Part shown: positions 37,811 through 47,757 of the stretch, piece by piece
Layout: the number at the start of each line of letters is the position of its first letter
Position numbering within the stretch: position 1 is the stretch's first letter
Source: Rhizobium sp. BT04
GTDB lineage: Bacteria; Pseudomonadota; Alphaproteobacteria; Rhizobiales; Rhizobiaceae
Length of the DNA: 64,000 nucleotides
NCBI RefSeq assembly: GCF_030053135.1
Contig: NZ_CP125652.1
Span: 2,681,001-2,745,000 of the forward strand
Direction of reading: 5' to 3'
The notes under the pieces: generated by a model
What the model was told of the DNA's origin: nothing
What the model saw: only the letters and a program-made list of their open reading frames with translations
Database searches by the model: none
Program-made: the position numbers and the translations under genes

Positions 37811-38466
37811 AGTCTTTCATCCTGAATTCGAACACGTAACCGTTTCGCAAGCCGCGGACTTCAGGGTCTGATCCGGAAGACTTGCGGGCGCATGACGGCA
37901 CATTGGCAGAAATTGATGGCGGACGGCGACTGACATCGCGATCTGTCCGCTGTTTGCGCGGCCTTTAGCATCATTTTGCTCGCGCGTCACTACAAAGCAT
38001 GTCGCGCAAAAGTGTGCAGCGGTTTTGCGTAAACGACATGCGGAAACCAAGGACCTAAAACGGGCAGGCGAGTCTGAAGGATCGCGGAGAGCGTTAGCTA
38101 GACATCCGATTGGGTAGTCGTTCGCGGCGCGAGCCACACTGTGTTTGTCGTTGCGACCGCCGGAAGAGATGTTGCTTTCGCTCGAAATTCAGGAATTTGA
38201 TTGTCGCTCTTGAACATATTCGAACCGGTGGCAACTTCGATAAATTGGCTAACTATCTGCTAATTATGAAAGCATGGGAACTCGCTCGTCGCGTCGCACA
38301 ACACGAGATGGGACACTATTCGCGCAGGCGTCGGTGAGTGGGGGCCGGAACTAGAACGGTTCAAATTCATACGGTAGACGTGAACGTATGAAGAACTTGA
38401 ATTTTACAAGGCGCTGTTAAGCGTGGCGTGATGGCCGCCGCCTAACGACTGGAACCCGCGCGCGGT
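37811..38466. other. Intergenic stretch at the left edge of the island
   Basis: About 650 bp with no supported gene. It holds the rlmN promoter, the repeat at 37997-38060, and then about 400 bp of lower-GC sequence without codon structure (for example 38170-38330). A 75-codon ORF at 38110-38337 shows no family features. This is the likely left junction of the island. Confidence 0.5.
37997..38060. repeat. Palindromic intergenic repeat (GCATGTCG type)
   Basis: GCATGTCG (37997-38004) and CGACATGC (38034-38041) enclose GCGCAAAAGTGTGCAGCGGTTTTGCG, followed by GGAAACCAAGGACCTAAAA. It matches the copy at 20658-20722 in order and arm sequence, and shares the core with 56576-56680. Confidence 0.75.
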
Positions 38467-39804
38467 TTATTGACCGAATGTATCAAGGCATTGAGCAAAT
38501 GTATCGAAGATAACCTTAATCTGATCTTCGGTTATTATCATGGGCGGACAAAGCGCTATGGCATCGCCGATACTCCGGCAAATAAGACCGCTTTCCAGCA
38601 GGGCTCGGCTGAACTGCGTTCCGATTACGCCTTGTGCCTGTCCGTCGCGCGGCTCGAACTCCAATGCGCCGATTAGCCCGACGCTCCTGGATTCGAACAC
38701 GCCCGGCCGTGTGGCAAGTTCATCGAGGCACGCGCCAAACAACGGGGCAAGCGCCTGTACATTTTCCACAAGACGATCCGCCTCAATGATCCGCAAGTTT
38801 TCCAGCGCTACGGCGGCTGCGACGGGATGACCGCTGGCGGTGTATCCATGCCCGAACACGCCGATCCGATGGCTTTCATCCGCAATAGGCTGATAGACCC
38901 TGTCGTTGACGAGTACAGCGGCGATCGGCTGATAGGAGGACGACAACTGCTTTGACACGGTCATGATATCGGGTCTGATGTCGTAGGTCTCGCAACCGAA
39001 CATGCTGCCCGTGCGGCCGAAGCCACAGATCACTTCATCCGCAATAAGGAGAATATCGTGGCGGGCCAGCACATCCTGCATCGCTTTCCAATAACCGGTC
39101 GGCGGCACGATGACCCCGCCCGCCCCCATCACCGGCTCGCCGATGAAAGCGCCGATCGTTTCGGGGCCTTCGCGCAAGATCAAAGCCTCAAGTTCGGCAG
39201 CACATCGCTGGACGAAAGCTTCTTCGGTTTCGTTCGAGCCCGCCCGGTAATGCGGGGTCAACGTGTGCAGTATACAATCAAAAGGGAGGTCGAACGAGAG
39301 ATGGTTATTGGGGAGGCCGGTGAGGCTTGCGCTCAGCGCGGTCACCCCATGATAGGCCTTCAGCCGTGATATGACCTTCTTTTTTTTCGGCATGCCGAGC
39401 GCATTGGCGCGGTACCAGACAAGCTTGATGGCCGTATCGTTGGCCTCAGAGCCGGAGTTGGTGAAAAGAACCTTGGACATCGGCACCGGCGCTATGCTGA
39501 TCAGCTTTTCGGCTAGTTTCGCCACCGCGGCATTCGTCCGTCCCGTGAAGGTATGATAATAGGGCAATACGGCCATCTGTTCGGCAGCAGCACGCAAAAG
39601 TCGCGCTTCGCTGAAGCCGACAGCAACGCTCCATAGGCCGGCCATGCCTTCGATATAACGCCTACCTTCTGGATCGAAGACGTAGATACCCTCCGCCCGG
39701 GAGATCTGCAGCGGCCCTTCGTTCTCATGGCGGCGTGCGTCGGTATAGGAGTGGAGATGGTGCGCCACGTCTATGTCGGATATGCGAGCGATTTGATCGT
39801 TCAT
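38467..39804 (-). CDS. Class III omega-aminotransferase
   Basis: PLP-dependent aminotransferase of 445 residues in the putrescine/beta-alanine-pyruvate group. Conserved parts are [34 protein letters not shown] with the cofactor Asp, and the Schiff-base lysine in [26 protein letters not shown] follows. GGGAGG lies 6 nt before the ATG. It is the last gene of the minus-strand catabolic arm, 63 nt after the Mo-hydroxylase large subunit, and could transaminate an amine or amino acid released by ring opening (inference). Confidence 0.9.
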   Translation of the reverse strand: MNDQIARISDIDVAHHLHSYTDARRHENEGPLQISRAEGIYVFDPEGRRYIEGMAGLWSVAVGFSEARLLRAAAEQMAVLPYYHTFTGRTNAAVAKLAEKLISIAPVPMSKVLFTNSGSEANDTAIKLVWYRANALGMPKKKKVISRLKAYHGVTALSASLTGLPNNHLSFDLPFDCILHTLTPHYRAGSNETEEAFVQRCAAELEALILREGPETIGAFIGEPVMGAGGVIVPPTGYWKAMQDVLARHDILLIADEVICGFGRTGSMFGCETYDIRPDIMTVSKQLSSSYQPIAAVLVNDRVYQPIADESHRIGVFGHGYTASGHPVAAAVALENLRIIEADRLVENVQALAPLFGACLDELATRPGVFESRSVGLIGALEFEPRDGQAQGVIGTQFSRALLESGLICRSIGDAIALCPPMIITEDQIKVIFDTFAQCLDTFGQ

Positions 39805-39867
39805 GACCGGCCTCCCAGGCCATTCTTAGCAGTTTCGAGCGTTGGCAGGGCACGAGCGGAAACGGCT

Positions 39868-42225
39868 TTACCAGATGGTATTTTCCGGCCACCTGCTGCT
39901 GATATGGGCCAGATCGAGCGGCGGATTGACTCCGGTTATCAACTCGAGCACGCGCGGTGGCGTGAGCGGCAGCCTGCACACGCTCCTGCCGGTGGCATTC
40001 GCCACAGCGCAGGCAACCGTGGCGCCGACATTGAGGATCGGCACTTCGCCGGCACCTTTTGTACCGAGCGGGCCAATCGACGGCGCGCCCTCGTAAAGAT
40101 CGATCGTCACGGGCACGACGTCCTGGGCCAACGGCAGCCGGTAGGTTTCAAAACCGGACTGGGCGATGCGTCCCTGCTCGTCGATGGTCACTTCCTCGTG
40201 CAGCGCATAGCCGAGCCCCTGTACTACCCCGCCCTGGATCTGGCCGTGGATCGCACGTGGATTGAGCGCCCTGCCGACATCCTGCACCACCTGATAGGAG
40301 AGTATCTCGACGTGCCCAGTCTGTGAATCTACTGCCACCTCACAATCGTGAACAGCGAATACCGGAATGTCGATCGCGTCGATGAAATGCGCCATGGCGC
40401 AGCCCGCCATTGCCTGGACACCGGGCTTGGTGAAGGCGCCGGTTCCCGAGACTGGTCCGGAAACTTGCTGAACGCGCTCGACGACCTTGGCGATCGTCAT
40501 TCCCGCCCCCTTGCGGCCGGCGATTTCCACGCGGCCATTGGCGAGCGTCAGCTGGTCTGTGGGGGTCTGCAGCATTTCGCTGGCGACCGGCAGGATCTTG
40601 TTGCGGATTTCCTCGCAGGCCTTGAGGCTCGCCGCGCCGATCGAGACTGTCGTCCGGCCACCGCCAACGCCGAGATCCAACCCGGCCGCATCCGTGTCCG
40701 CCGCCTTGACCACCACCTCTTCCGGACGGATGCCGAGTTCGGCCGCAACGATCTGCGGCAGCGACTGCACCATCGTGCCGGAGCCGATCTCGACGCCTGA
40801 TGTGACGAGCGTCGCGCTGCCATCGGCATTGAGATTGACGGTGGCCGAAGACGGGCCGACGAAGATGAACCATGTGCCGACCGTCGTCGCACGGCCGTAA
40901 AGCTTGCCGGCGGCAAGCGGCGCTTTCGAGGGCAGGCTCGCCTTCAAGGCCTCCATGCGCTCCAACATCGGACGCAGGACCTCACCTTCGAACACCTGGC
41001 CGGTGGCGCCGATGTCCTGATCACCGAGCACGTTGCGCCGCCGGAATTCGAGCGGGTCCATTCCAATCGCCACGGCAATCTCATCAGTGTGCCGTTCGAG
41101 CGCGAAGGTGTTGTAGACGCCGTTGCAAGCTCGGAAGGCGCCGTTGGGTGCGGTGTTGGTGTAGACCACGCGGCTGTTGAGGCGCACCGAGCCGAGCTTG
41201 TAGTTGCCGCCCAGCGTGTGCGCGGTCATCGTCGTCAGGAAGATCTGCTCACCGCCATAGGCTCCGCAATCCATCAGCACAGTCGCTTCGCGCCCGATAA
41301 TCTCGCCGTCCTTGGTCACGGCGGACCGGATGCGGATGTCCGCATTCTCACGGCAGAGGCAGGTGATTGTTTCCTCATAGCGGGAATTGATCACGGCGAC
41401 GCGACGGCCTGTCTTCTTCGCCAAGAGCGCCGCCATGGGCTCGATCGTGCAATCGAATTTGAGACCGAAAGCGCCGCCGACGGGAGGCACCGTCACGCGC
41501 ACCTGCGATGAGGGAATGCCGAGAACTTCGGCCGTCACCTTGCGCACCGTCCACGGCACCTGCGTCGAAGCGATGATGTGAAACCGGCCGTCCTCGAAGG
41601 TGGCGATCGCGGCACGCGGTTCGAACGGCACATGGCTTTGGCGACCGACGGTGTAACAGCTCTCGACGATGGTGACATCGGGCCGCGCAAAGGCGGCGTC
41701 GGTATCGCCGCGGACGACCTTGGCTTCCCAGGCGACATTACCCGCTCGCGCCACGCCATCCAGCTGCACTTCGTAGCTTTTCCAATCGGCATGCACCAGG
41801 GGCGCATCGGGGGCCAGCGCGTCGGCTATGGTCAAGATCGGTGCGAGCGGCTCGATCTCCACCTCGATGGCCGCCGCCGCCGCCCGGGCCTGGTCGAGCG
41901 TATCGGCAGCGACAGCGGCGATTGGCTCGCCGAAATAGCGGATGACGTCGCGGGCAAACAGCGGGTGGTCGATGACGCCGATGCCGTGCTTTCCAGGGGC
42001 GTCCTCGGCGGTGACCACTGCCCGCACGCCGGGCATGGTCCTCGCCTTCGAGACATCGACGCGCAGGATCCGCGCCGAAGCGATTTCCGACCGCAGAATG
42101 GCCGCCTGCAGGGTGCCCGGCCCGGCTTGGTCGATCGTGTAGCGCGTCCGGCCGCTCAATTTGTCGCGGGCATCACGCCGAGCGAGATTCATCACCGCGC
42201 CCATGGGAGGAATTGCCATATTCAT
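39868..42225 (-). CDS. Molybdenum hydroxylase large subunit (CoxL/XdhA family)
   Basis: 785-residue molybdopterin-binding subunit of the xanthine dehydrogenase family. GTLQAAILRSEIASARI and the GPVGGAFGLK-type PPVGGAFGLKFD belong to the first Mo-co domain, FRACNGVYNTFALERHTDEIA to the substrate-site region, GGGRTTVSIGAASL to the dithiolene-binding part, and KGAGEVPILN holds the catalytic Glu. It lacks the CoxL-type AYRCSFR motif, so a carbon-monoxide dehydrogenase role is unlikely. Overlaps the [2Fe-2S] gene by 4 nt. Expected reaction: hydroxylation of a carbon in an N-heterocycle. Confidence 0.9.
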   Translation of the reverse strand: MNMAIPPMGAVMNLARRDARDKLSGRTRYTIDQAGPGTLQAAILRSEIASARILRVDVSKARTMPGVRAVVTAEDAPGKHGIGVIDHPLFARDVIRYFGEPIAAVAADTLDQARAAAAAIEVEIEPLAPILTIADALAPDAPLVHADWKSYEVQLDGVARAGNVAWEAKVVRGDTDAAFARPDVTIVESCYTVGRQSHVPFEPRAAIATFEDGRFHIIASTQVPWTVRKVTAEVLGIPSSQVRVTVPPVGGAFGLKFDCTIEPMAALLAKKTGRRVAVINSRYEETITCLCRENADIRIRSAVTKDGEIIGREATVLMDCGAYGGEQIFLTTMTAHTLGGNYKLGSVRLNSRVVYTNTAPNGAFRACNGVYNTFALERHTDEIAVAIGMDPLEFRRRNVLGDQDIGATGQVFEGEVLRPMLERMEALKASLPSKAPLAAGKLYGRATTVGTWFIFVGPSSATVNLNADGSATLVTSGVEIGSGTMVQSLPQIVAAELGIRPEEVVVKAADTDAAGLDLGVGGGRTTVSIGAASLKACEEIRNKILPVASEMLQTPTDQLTLANGRVEIAGRKGAGMTIAKVVERVQQVSGPVSGTGAFTKPGVQAMAGCAMAHFIDAIDIPVFAVHDCEVAVDSQTGHVEILSYQVVQDVGRALNPRAIHGQIQGGVVQGLGYALHEEVTIDEQGRIAQSGFETYRLPLAQDVVPVTIDLYEGAPSIGPLGTKGAGEVPILNVGATVACAVANATGRSVCRLPLTPPRVLELITGVNPPLDLAHISSRWPENTIW

Positions 42226-42692
42226 TCCGGGCGCTCCTTGTGCATCACCGCCACAAGGGCGGCATCGACGATCCGCTCATAACCCGTGCAGCGGCAGATA
42301 TTGCCCGACAGCGCCGCCTTGATCGTCGTGCGGTCCGCATCTGGATGTTGGTCGAGGAAGGAGGTCAGCGTCATCACCATGCCCGGAAAACACATACCGC
42401 ATTGGACGGCATCGAGGTCTTCGAGAGCCTGCTGGATGAAATTGGGCACGCCATCGACCGCGAGGCTCTCGATCGTCGCCACGCTTCGGCCCGCCGCAAG
42501 TCCGACAGGGCAAAGACAGGAGACCGTCGGCTGGCCTTCCACATGCACCATGCAAGCGCCGCAGAAGCCTTCGCCGCAGACCGACTTGGCGCCGGTCAGC
42601 AGCAGGTCGTTGCGCAGCACATCGACCAGCGGCGTCATCGGATCGCCGTGATAGCTACGCGCCTCACCATTGACGTTCAACAGGATGGCCAT
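42222..42692 (-). CDS. Molybdenum hydroxylase [2Fe-2S] subunit
   Basis: 156 residues with two [2Fe-2S] clusters: plant-type CGEGFCGACMVHVEG with the fourth Cys in SCLCPVG, then C-terminal QCGMCFPGM and GNICRCTGYERIV. This is the usual small subunit of three-subunit molybdenum hydroxylases. ATG 42690-42692 overlaps the FAD-subunit stop as TGATG; a longer frame to 42923 is antisense-like and unsupported. Confidence 0.95.
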   Translation of the reverse strand: MAILLNVNGEARSYHGDPMTPLVDVLRNDLLLTGAKSVCGEGFCGACMVHVEGQPTVSCLCPVGLAAGRSVATIESLAVDGVPNFIQQALEDLDAVQCGMCFPGMVMTLTSFLDQHPDADRTTIKAALSGNICRCTGYERIVDAALVAVMHKERPE

Positions 42693-43546
42693 CAATTGGT
42701 CTCCTGTCCGACGAGGTCTTCGAAGGCGCGGCGCACCAGCACCGGCAGAACCTGGATGCGGTACCAGCCGGGCGCCTCGATGCCGCCGCGGCCTGAAAAC
42801 TCCTTTGACATCTCCTCGGCGAGCGTGCCGATCTCCACAGGCGCCAGCGCCTGCCCCTCGACCGAGGCTTCGAGCCTGTGCCAACGGCGCGCCGTCGCCT
42901 CGACAGAGCCGACCGCAATGCACACGCCATGGAAAGAGCCGTCGGAATGCCGGTCCGTCTTCACGGAGACGATGGCAACCGGATAGTCGCCCGCCTTGCG
43001 CAAGGGCAGGCGGGCATGCGCCGAACGGAATTTACCACGCGGCACATGTATCCGGGTGACCAGCCCCGGTCCAAGCGTCGTCCGCATGCGGAGAAATTCC
43101 TCCATGCCCATCGATAAGGCGCTGACCACGGAGCGGTATTCGACCGTCGCCTCGAGACCGAGCAGCGCCGGCACGAGATCGGCAGCCGCAAAACCTGCCG
43201 CACAGAGGTTGCCGCCCACCGTGGCCACCGACCGAATGGCCGGATTGGCCGACAGGCGCGCGGCATCGGCAAGCCCTCCGAATTCATCGGTCGCGGCAAG
43301 AGCGTCGGCGAGACGGGCATGGCTGACGCAGGCACCGATCGATAGGCGATCAGGCCCAATTCTGATCTCGCCGAGTTCGGCGATGCCGGAAATCGATATC
43401 ACCGCCCTCGGCAGATATTCGCCGCGGAGCGGCGCGCGCATCACCCAGGTCGCCCCGGCCAACAGCTTCGCGCCGCCGGCATGGTCGGCCAGCGCTGATA
43501 CCGCCTGGTCCACGCTCGTTGCGGATATGAACTCTCTTGTCGTCAT
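42692..43546 (-). CDS. Molybdenum hydroxylase FAD-binding subunit
   Basis: 284 residues of the CoxM/XdhB FAD-binding family. AKLLAGATWVMR and IRSVATVGGNLCAAGFAAADLVPALLGLEA are the two FAD-binding motifs (the second a variant of the TIGGN motif), and CO_deh_flav_C follows. ATG 43544-43546 (MTTREFISATS) is used; a TTG 39 nt upstream is less likely. First gene of the FAD/FeS/Mo trio, 100 nt after hyuB-like. Confidence 0.92.
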   Translation of the reverse strand: MTTREFISATSVDQAVSALADHAGGAKLLAGATWVMRAPLRGEYLPRAVISISGIAELGEIRIGPDRLSIGACVSHARLADALAATDEFGGLADAARLSANPAIRSVATVGGNLCAAGFAAADLVPALLGLEATVEYRSVVSALSMGMEEFLRMRTTLGPGLVTRIHVPRGKFRSAHARLPLRKAGDYPVAIVSVKTDRHSDGSFHGVCIAVGSVEATARRWHRLEASVEGQALAPVEIGTLAEEMSKEFSGRGGIEAPGWYRIQVLPVLVRRAFEDLVGQETN

Positions 43547-43645
43547 CCGGGATTTCCCATCCGTAACCGCCGACTTCACCCTCAACCGGTATTCGATCCA
43601 TTCGAAAAGCCACAGCGCTCGGGAGACGGCGCCGTGGCACGATGC

Positions 43646-45610
43646 TTACTTCCAGTGTGAGACTGTCCGCTTTTCGTGCATTTCGCGGAATTGGCGAGTG
43701 GTCTCGGGAAGCTCGGCGCCATTGCCCCAATCGAGGATGACGGCATAGTGCCTGACGACATCGAGCACATCGATCTGGCCGGACTTGTACATCTCCGACA
43801 CGATTGCCGGATCGGTGGCGGCCCAGCCCCTGCGCGCGGCGCGAATGGAAGCCCGTTCGCGCTCCGTCGCCCCGAGATCGATTGCATATTCGGCGAGGTC
43901 CGCATCGACGACCGTAAGCACGACGCCATAATCCTTGCGGGCCCGATCTATCGACACATAGTCGTTTTCCACATCCTTCCGTACCTTTTCGGGATCGCGC
44001 TCCAGAGGGTCGCCGAAGCCGCCGCCGCCTGCCGTCGGCCGAGAGAAAATGTCGCCCGTGCGAAGCGGCACGTCGGAAAATACCGAGCCGAGCCATTCAT
44101 CCTGCTCTTCGCCGGCGCGGCGGATGGTCAATCCATGCGGCATGGATGGCAGACCACCATGCGTGCCCCAGACCACCGCCCTCTCGCGGTCGCAGATATA
44201 GGAAATGACCGACTTCTCGGCTTCGAGCAGGATGGAGGTCTTCTCGACACCGACACCGCCGCGGAATTTGCCAGGCCCGGCCGAGTCCTGCTTGATCTCG
44301 AAACGCGTGGTCAGGACGGGGTTGACCCGCTCCTGGCCTTCCACAGGCTGGGCCATCAGGCCGGTTCCGAAGCAGGCGGTCGTGGCATTGCAGCCATCGA
44401 GCCCGTTGCGGCCACCCCAGCCGCCTGGAAGCCAGTCGTAGAACATGAAGATCGGCTTTTCGGCATGGCGGAGATCATGGCCGCCGGTGAGCAGATATTC
44501 GAGATTGAACGAGCAAGAGATCGCCCGTTCCGGGATGATCTTCGACCACATTTCGAAGATCGAGTTCATGATCTTCTCGAACGGCATCAGGAAGCCCGTG
44601 ACGGCGACCGGCCACTGGGCGCTGACGACGCTGTTTGGCGGGCTGACGATCTCGAAAATGCGGTAGAAGCCGCTGTTGAGCGGAAGATCCGGGAAGAAGG
44701 TCTTCATGCCGGCGGCCACCGCCGAGAAGGTGGCGCCCGGCGCGGAATTGTAGATCGATCCGATGGTCGGATGGCTGCCGGTGAAATCGTAATAGACCTT
44801 GTCGCCCTTGATCGTCATCTTGATGCGGATCGGGATCATGCCCTCGCCCGCGGCCGGATCGCGGTCGATATAGTCGACAGTTTCCCAGGTGCCGTCAGGC
44901 AGGGCGGCGATGCGCTGGCGCATGGCGCGCTCGACATAATCCTGAACGGCGGCCATGCCGTCGGTAACCGTCTTGCGGCCATATTTCTTGACGAGCCGCA
45001 ACAGGTCGCGTTCCGCCACGTGGGTGGCCTGCGACTGGGCGTGGATATCGCCGATGATGGAGCGCGGATCGCGGGTGTTGGCCGCGATCAGATTAGCGAC
45101 ATCGCTGCAGAAGCGGCCGCCATTGAACAGGCGCACCGGCGTGATGCGCACTGCCTCGCGGAACATATCCTTGGCCGAGACATCGAAGGAGCCCGGCACG
45201 CTGCCGCCGAGATCCGACCAGTGGCCGTTCGACTGGCTGAAGCCGATCAGCTCATCCTCGTCGAAGATCGGCCGGATCAGGCGGACGTCGCTGAAATGGG
45301 TGCCGCCCGCATAGGGATCGTTGATGGCGTACACGTCGCCCGGCAGCATGTCGCCCTCGAAGGCGCGAATCACTTCCTTGCAGGTAAAATGCAGGGTCCC
45401 AACATGCACTGCGATATCCTGCGTGCCCTGGGCCACCGAATTGCCTTCGGCGTCGTGCAGTCCGTTGGAAAAATCGCGATTGTAGATCACGAACGAATAG
45501 CAGGTTCTCAGCATCTGTTCGGCCATCTGGTCGACCGATGTGATGAAGGAATTCTTGAGCACCTCGAAGGTGACGGGATCGAGCCCGTCCAACTTGTCGA
45601 CGTTGTTCAT
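43646..45610 (-). CDS. Hydantoinase B/oxoprolinase family subunit
   Basis: 654 residues, full-length HyuB family: DPVTFEVLKNSFITSVDQMAEQMLRTCYS at the N terminus, VHVGTLHFTCKEVI, DVYAINDPYAGGTHFSDV, and late PTAGGGGFGDPLERDPEKV. With HyuA it makes ATP-dependent hydantoinases, 5-oxoprolinases and acetophenone/acetone carboxylases. The chemistry cannot be chosen from sequence alone. AAGGAG precedes the ATG by 7 nt. The mate gene ends 11 nt upstream. Confidence 0.92.
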   Translation of the reverse strand: MNNVDKLDGLDPVTFEVLKNSFITSVDQMAEQMLRTCYSFVIYNRDFSNGLHDAEGNSVAQGTQDIAVHVGTLHFTCKEVIRAFEGDMLPGDVYAINDPYAGGTHFSDVRLIRPIFDEDELIGFSQSNGHWSDLGGSVPGSFDVSAKDMFREAVRITPVRLFNGGRFCSDVANLIAANTRDPRSIIGDIHAQSQATHVAERDLLRLVKKYGRKTVTDGMAAVQDYVERAMRQRIAALPDGTWETVDYIDRDPAAGEGMIPIRIKMTIKGDKVYYDFTGSHPTIGSIYNSAPGATFSAVAAGMKTFFPDLPLNSGFYRIFEIVSPPNSVVSAQWPVAVTGFLMPFEKIMNSIFEMWSKIIPERAISCSFNLEYLLTGGHDLRHAEKPIFMFYDWLPGGWGGRNGLDGCNATTACFGTGLMAQPVEGQERVNPVLTTRFEIKQDSAGPGKFRGGVGVEKTSILLEAEKSVISYICDRERAVVWGTHGGLPSMPHGLTIRRAGEEQDEWLGSVFSDVPLRTGDIFSRPTAGGGGFGDPLERDPEKVRKDVENDYVSIDRARKDYGVVLTVVDADLAEYAIDLGATERERASIRAARRGWAATDPAIVSEMYKSGQIDVLDVVRHYAVILDWGNGAELPETTRQFREMHEKRTVSHWK

Positions 45611-45621
45611 CGTGGGTCTCC

Positions 45622-47640
45622 TTAGAGGTGAATGAGAATGTTGAGATATTTATCCACCACTGCCGTGGTGTTGGGCGGCACGACGACGGTCGAGTCGAAC
45701 TGTTCGACGATCGCCGGGCCTGCGATCGTGAAGCCGGCCGGCAGGTCGTTGCGTTCGAAGATCGGCGTGTCGTGCGGCTCGCCTTCGAACCAGACCGCGC
45801 GCCGGGACCGCGGTCCGGGCTTTTCCATGCTGGGCTTGTGTTCGGAAAGTTGCGCCTTCGGCACCGTGCCGATTGCCTTGAGGGCGACGCGGAACAGGCT
45901 TACGGGCGCATCGTCGCGGCGAAAATTATATTCGCGCTCATGCTCACGATGGAAGCCTTCGACGAGCGCCTTGACGTCGACGATGGGGGTCGGTGCAGAT
46001 GCGGCAAGTGAGCGCCACTGGCCCTGATACATCATTTCGACGCTGCGCTGCATCACGATGTCCTTGTGCGCCACGCCCTCATGCTCAAGGCGCTCCAGGG
46101 CTTCCTTCTCCAGCCGCTGGAAGGCTGCCTCGATATCCTCGGGCTTCGTCGCAGCCGCATCGGCCATGAAACTGTCTGAGAAATCGTGTTGGATATCGAC
46201 CAGCAGGCAGCCCAGCGCCGATGTCACCCCGGGATTGGGCGGCACGATGACAACGGGAATGGCCAGCTCCTGGGCGACCGCCGCGCCATGCAGGGCACCC
46301 GCGCCACCAAAGGCGACCAGAGCGAAATCGCGCGGGTCGTAACCGCGGCTGATCGAGATGAGCCGGACGGCATTTGCCATATTGGCATTGGCGACCTGGA
46401 TGATCGATTCCGCCGCGGTGTGGAGATCGATGCCGAAGGGTTCGGCAACGCCGGTGCGGACGGCTTCTTCCGCAAGTTCGGGACGGAGAGTCAGCTTGCC
46501 GCCTGCAAGGCTGGTGCCGAGCCGGCCGAGCACGACATTGGCATCGGTGTTGGTCGGCACGACATTGCCCTTGCCGTAGCAGGCCGGCCCTGGCTGGGAG
46601 CCGGCGGACTGCGGACCGTTGCGGAGCGACCCAGCCTCATCGAGCCAGGCCAGCGAGCCGCCGCCGGCGCCGATCGTCAGTACTTCGATGCTCGGAAAAC
46701 GGATCGGATAGCCGAACTCGATATACCAGTCCTTGCTGATCCGGGATTCGCCTTCATAGGCCATGGAGACGTCGGTCGAGGTGCCGCCCATGTCGAGGCC
46801 GATGGAATTGGGATAGCCGCAGAGCGTCGAGATATAGCGGCTGGCAATAGCGCCGGCGGCGATGCCCGAGCCCGCAAGGCGGGCGGCGAAATCCTGCACG
46901 CTCTTCGGCGTCATCACGCCGCCGCCGGTGTGCAGCAGCAGCAAGTCGCGTTTGTAACCCTTTCTGCGCAGACTGTCGCCGAGCCTCGTCGTATAGTCGA
47001 CGACAACAGGACTGAGCACGGCATTGGCCACCGTCGTCGAAAAGCGCTCATGCTCGAAGATCTCGGGCATGACTTCGGATGAGATCGAGACGGGCAAGCC
47101 GGGGATCTCCTCGCGGATGATGGCGCGCATGCGGCGCTCGTTCTCGCCATTGACGAAGGCGTTCATGAAGCAGACCGACACCGCCTTAACGCCTCGCCGC
47201 TTGAGGATGCGCGCCACCCGCCGTGCATCCTCCTCATCGAGCGGTGTCACGACTTTGCCGGCCGCATCGACGCGTTCGGAAACCGTCAGGCGGTCCTTGC
47301 GCGGCACATAGGGCTTGGCGACATCCTTATAGGCATCCCAGAGATCCTGCTTGTTGGCGCGGCGGATCTCGATCACGTCGCGGAAGCCCTCGGTGCAGAT
47401 CATGGCGGTGCGTGGCAGTCGGCGGGTGATCAGCGCATTGGTGGCGACGGTCGTGCCATGCGAGAACATCGAGACCTGCGAAAGGTCGACCTTGGCATGT
47501 TCCACGCCGGATATGATCCCGTCGATCGGATCCGGCGTCGAGGATGTCTTCTCGATGCGGATCTCGCCTGTCGTTTCGTCGAGGATGCAGATGTCGGTAA
47601 ACGTACCGCCGACATCCACCGCAACGCGGATATTTTCCAT
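45622..47640 (-). CDS. Hydantoinase A/oxoprolinase family subunit
   Basis: 672 residues with the actin-like ATPase core: VAVDVGGTFTDICILDE at the N terminus, SMFSHGTTVATNALI, and NSIGLDMGGTSTDVSM as the second phosphate loop, then FGGAGALHGAAVAQEL. Length matches N-methylhydantoinase A/acetophenone carboxylase alpha. AAGGAAG precedes ATG 47638-47640. It is the first structural gene of the minus arm, 117 nt after the AraC gene on the same strand. Confidence 0.93.
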   Translation of the reverse strand: MENIRVAVDVGGTFTDICILDETTGEIRIEKTSSTPDPIDGIISGVEHAKVDLSQVSMFSHGTTVATNALITRRLPRTAMICTEGFRDVIEIRRANKQDLWDAYKDVAKPYVPRKDRLTVSERVDAAGKVVTPLDEEDARRVARILKRRGVKAVSVCFMNAFVNGENERRMRAIIREEIPGLPVSISSEVMPEIFEHERFSTTVANAVLSPVVVDYTTRLGDSLRRKGYKRDLLLLHTGGGVMTPKSVQDFAARLAGSGIAAGAIASRYISTLCGYPNSIGLDMGGTSTDVSMAYEGESRISKDWYIEFGYPIRFPSIEVLTIGAGGGSLAWLDEAGSLRNGPQSAGSQPGPACYGKGNVVPTNTDANVVLGRLGTSLAGGKLTLRPELAEEAVRTGVAEPFGIDLHTAAESIIQVANANMANAVRLISISRGYDPRDFALVAFGGAGALHGAAVAQELAIPVVIVPPNPGVTSALGCLLVDIQHDFSDSFMADAAATKPEDIEAAFQRLEKEALERLEHEGVAHKDIVMQRSVEMMYQGQWRSLAASAPTPIVDVKALVEGFHREHEREYNFRRDDAPVSLFRVALKAIGTVPKAQLSEHKPSMEKPGPRSRRAVWFEGEPHDTPIFERNDLPAGFTIAGPAIVEQFDSTVVVPPNTTAVVDKYLNILIHL

Positions 47641-47757
47641 TTTATCTTCCTTTCAATGGACAAGCGTCTGCCATCGCTGGCGCAACCTGTGCCGCTTGCA
47701 TGCAGAATTTCGATTTTGGCAGGGGACCGCCGGCAGGCGGTCAGCTAGGTATCATGG

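Noticed and set aside
38110..38337. 75-codon small protein gene at the island edge
   Set aside because: No ribosome site or codon bias; composition changes midway.
39868..43546. Aerobic carbon monoxide dehydrogenase (coxMSL)
   Set aside because: The large subunit lacks the Cys-bearing AYRCSFR active-site loop, and the gene order is FAD-FeS-Mo next to hydantoinase genes.
43676..45625. 649-codon plus-strand frame opposite the HyuB-like gene
   Set aside because: Antisense shadow; the minus-strand product matches the whole family.
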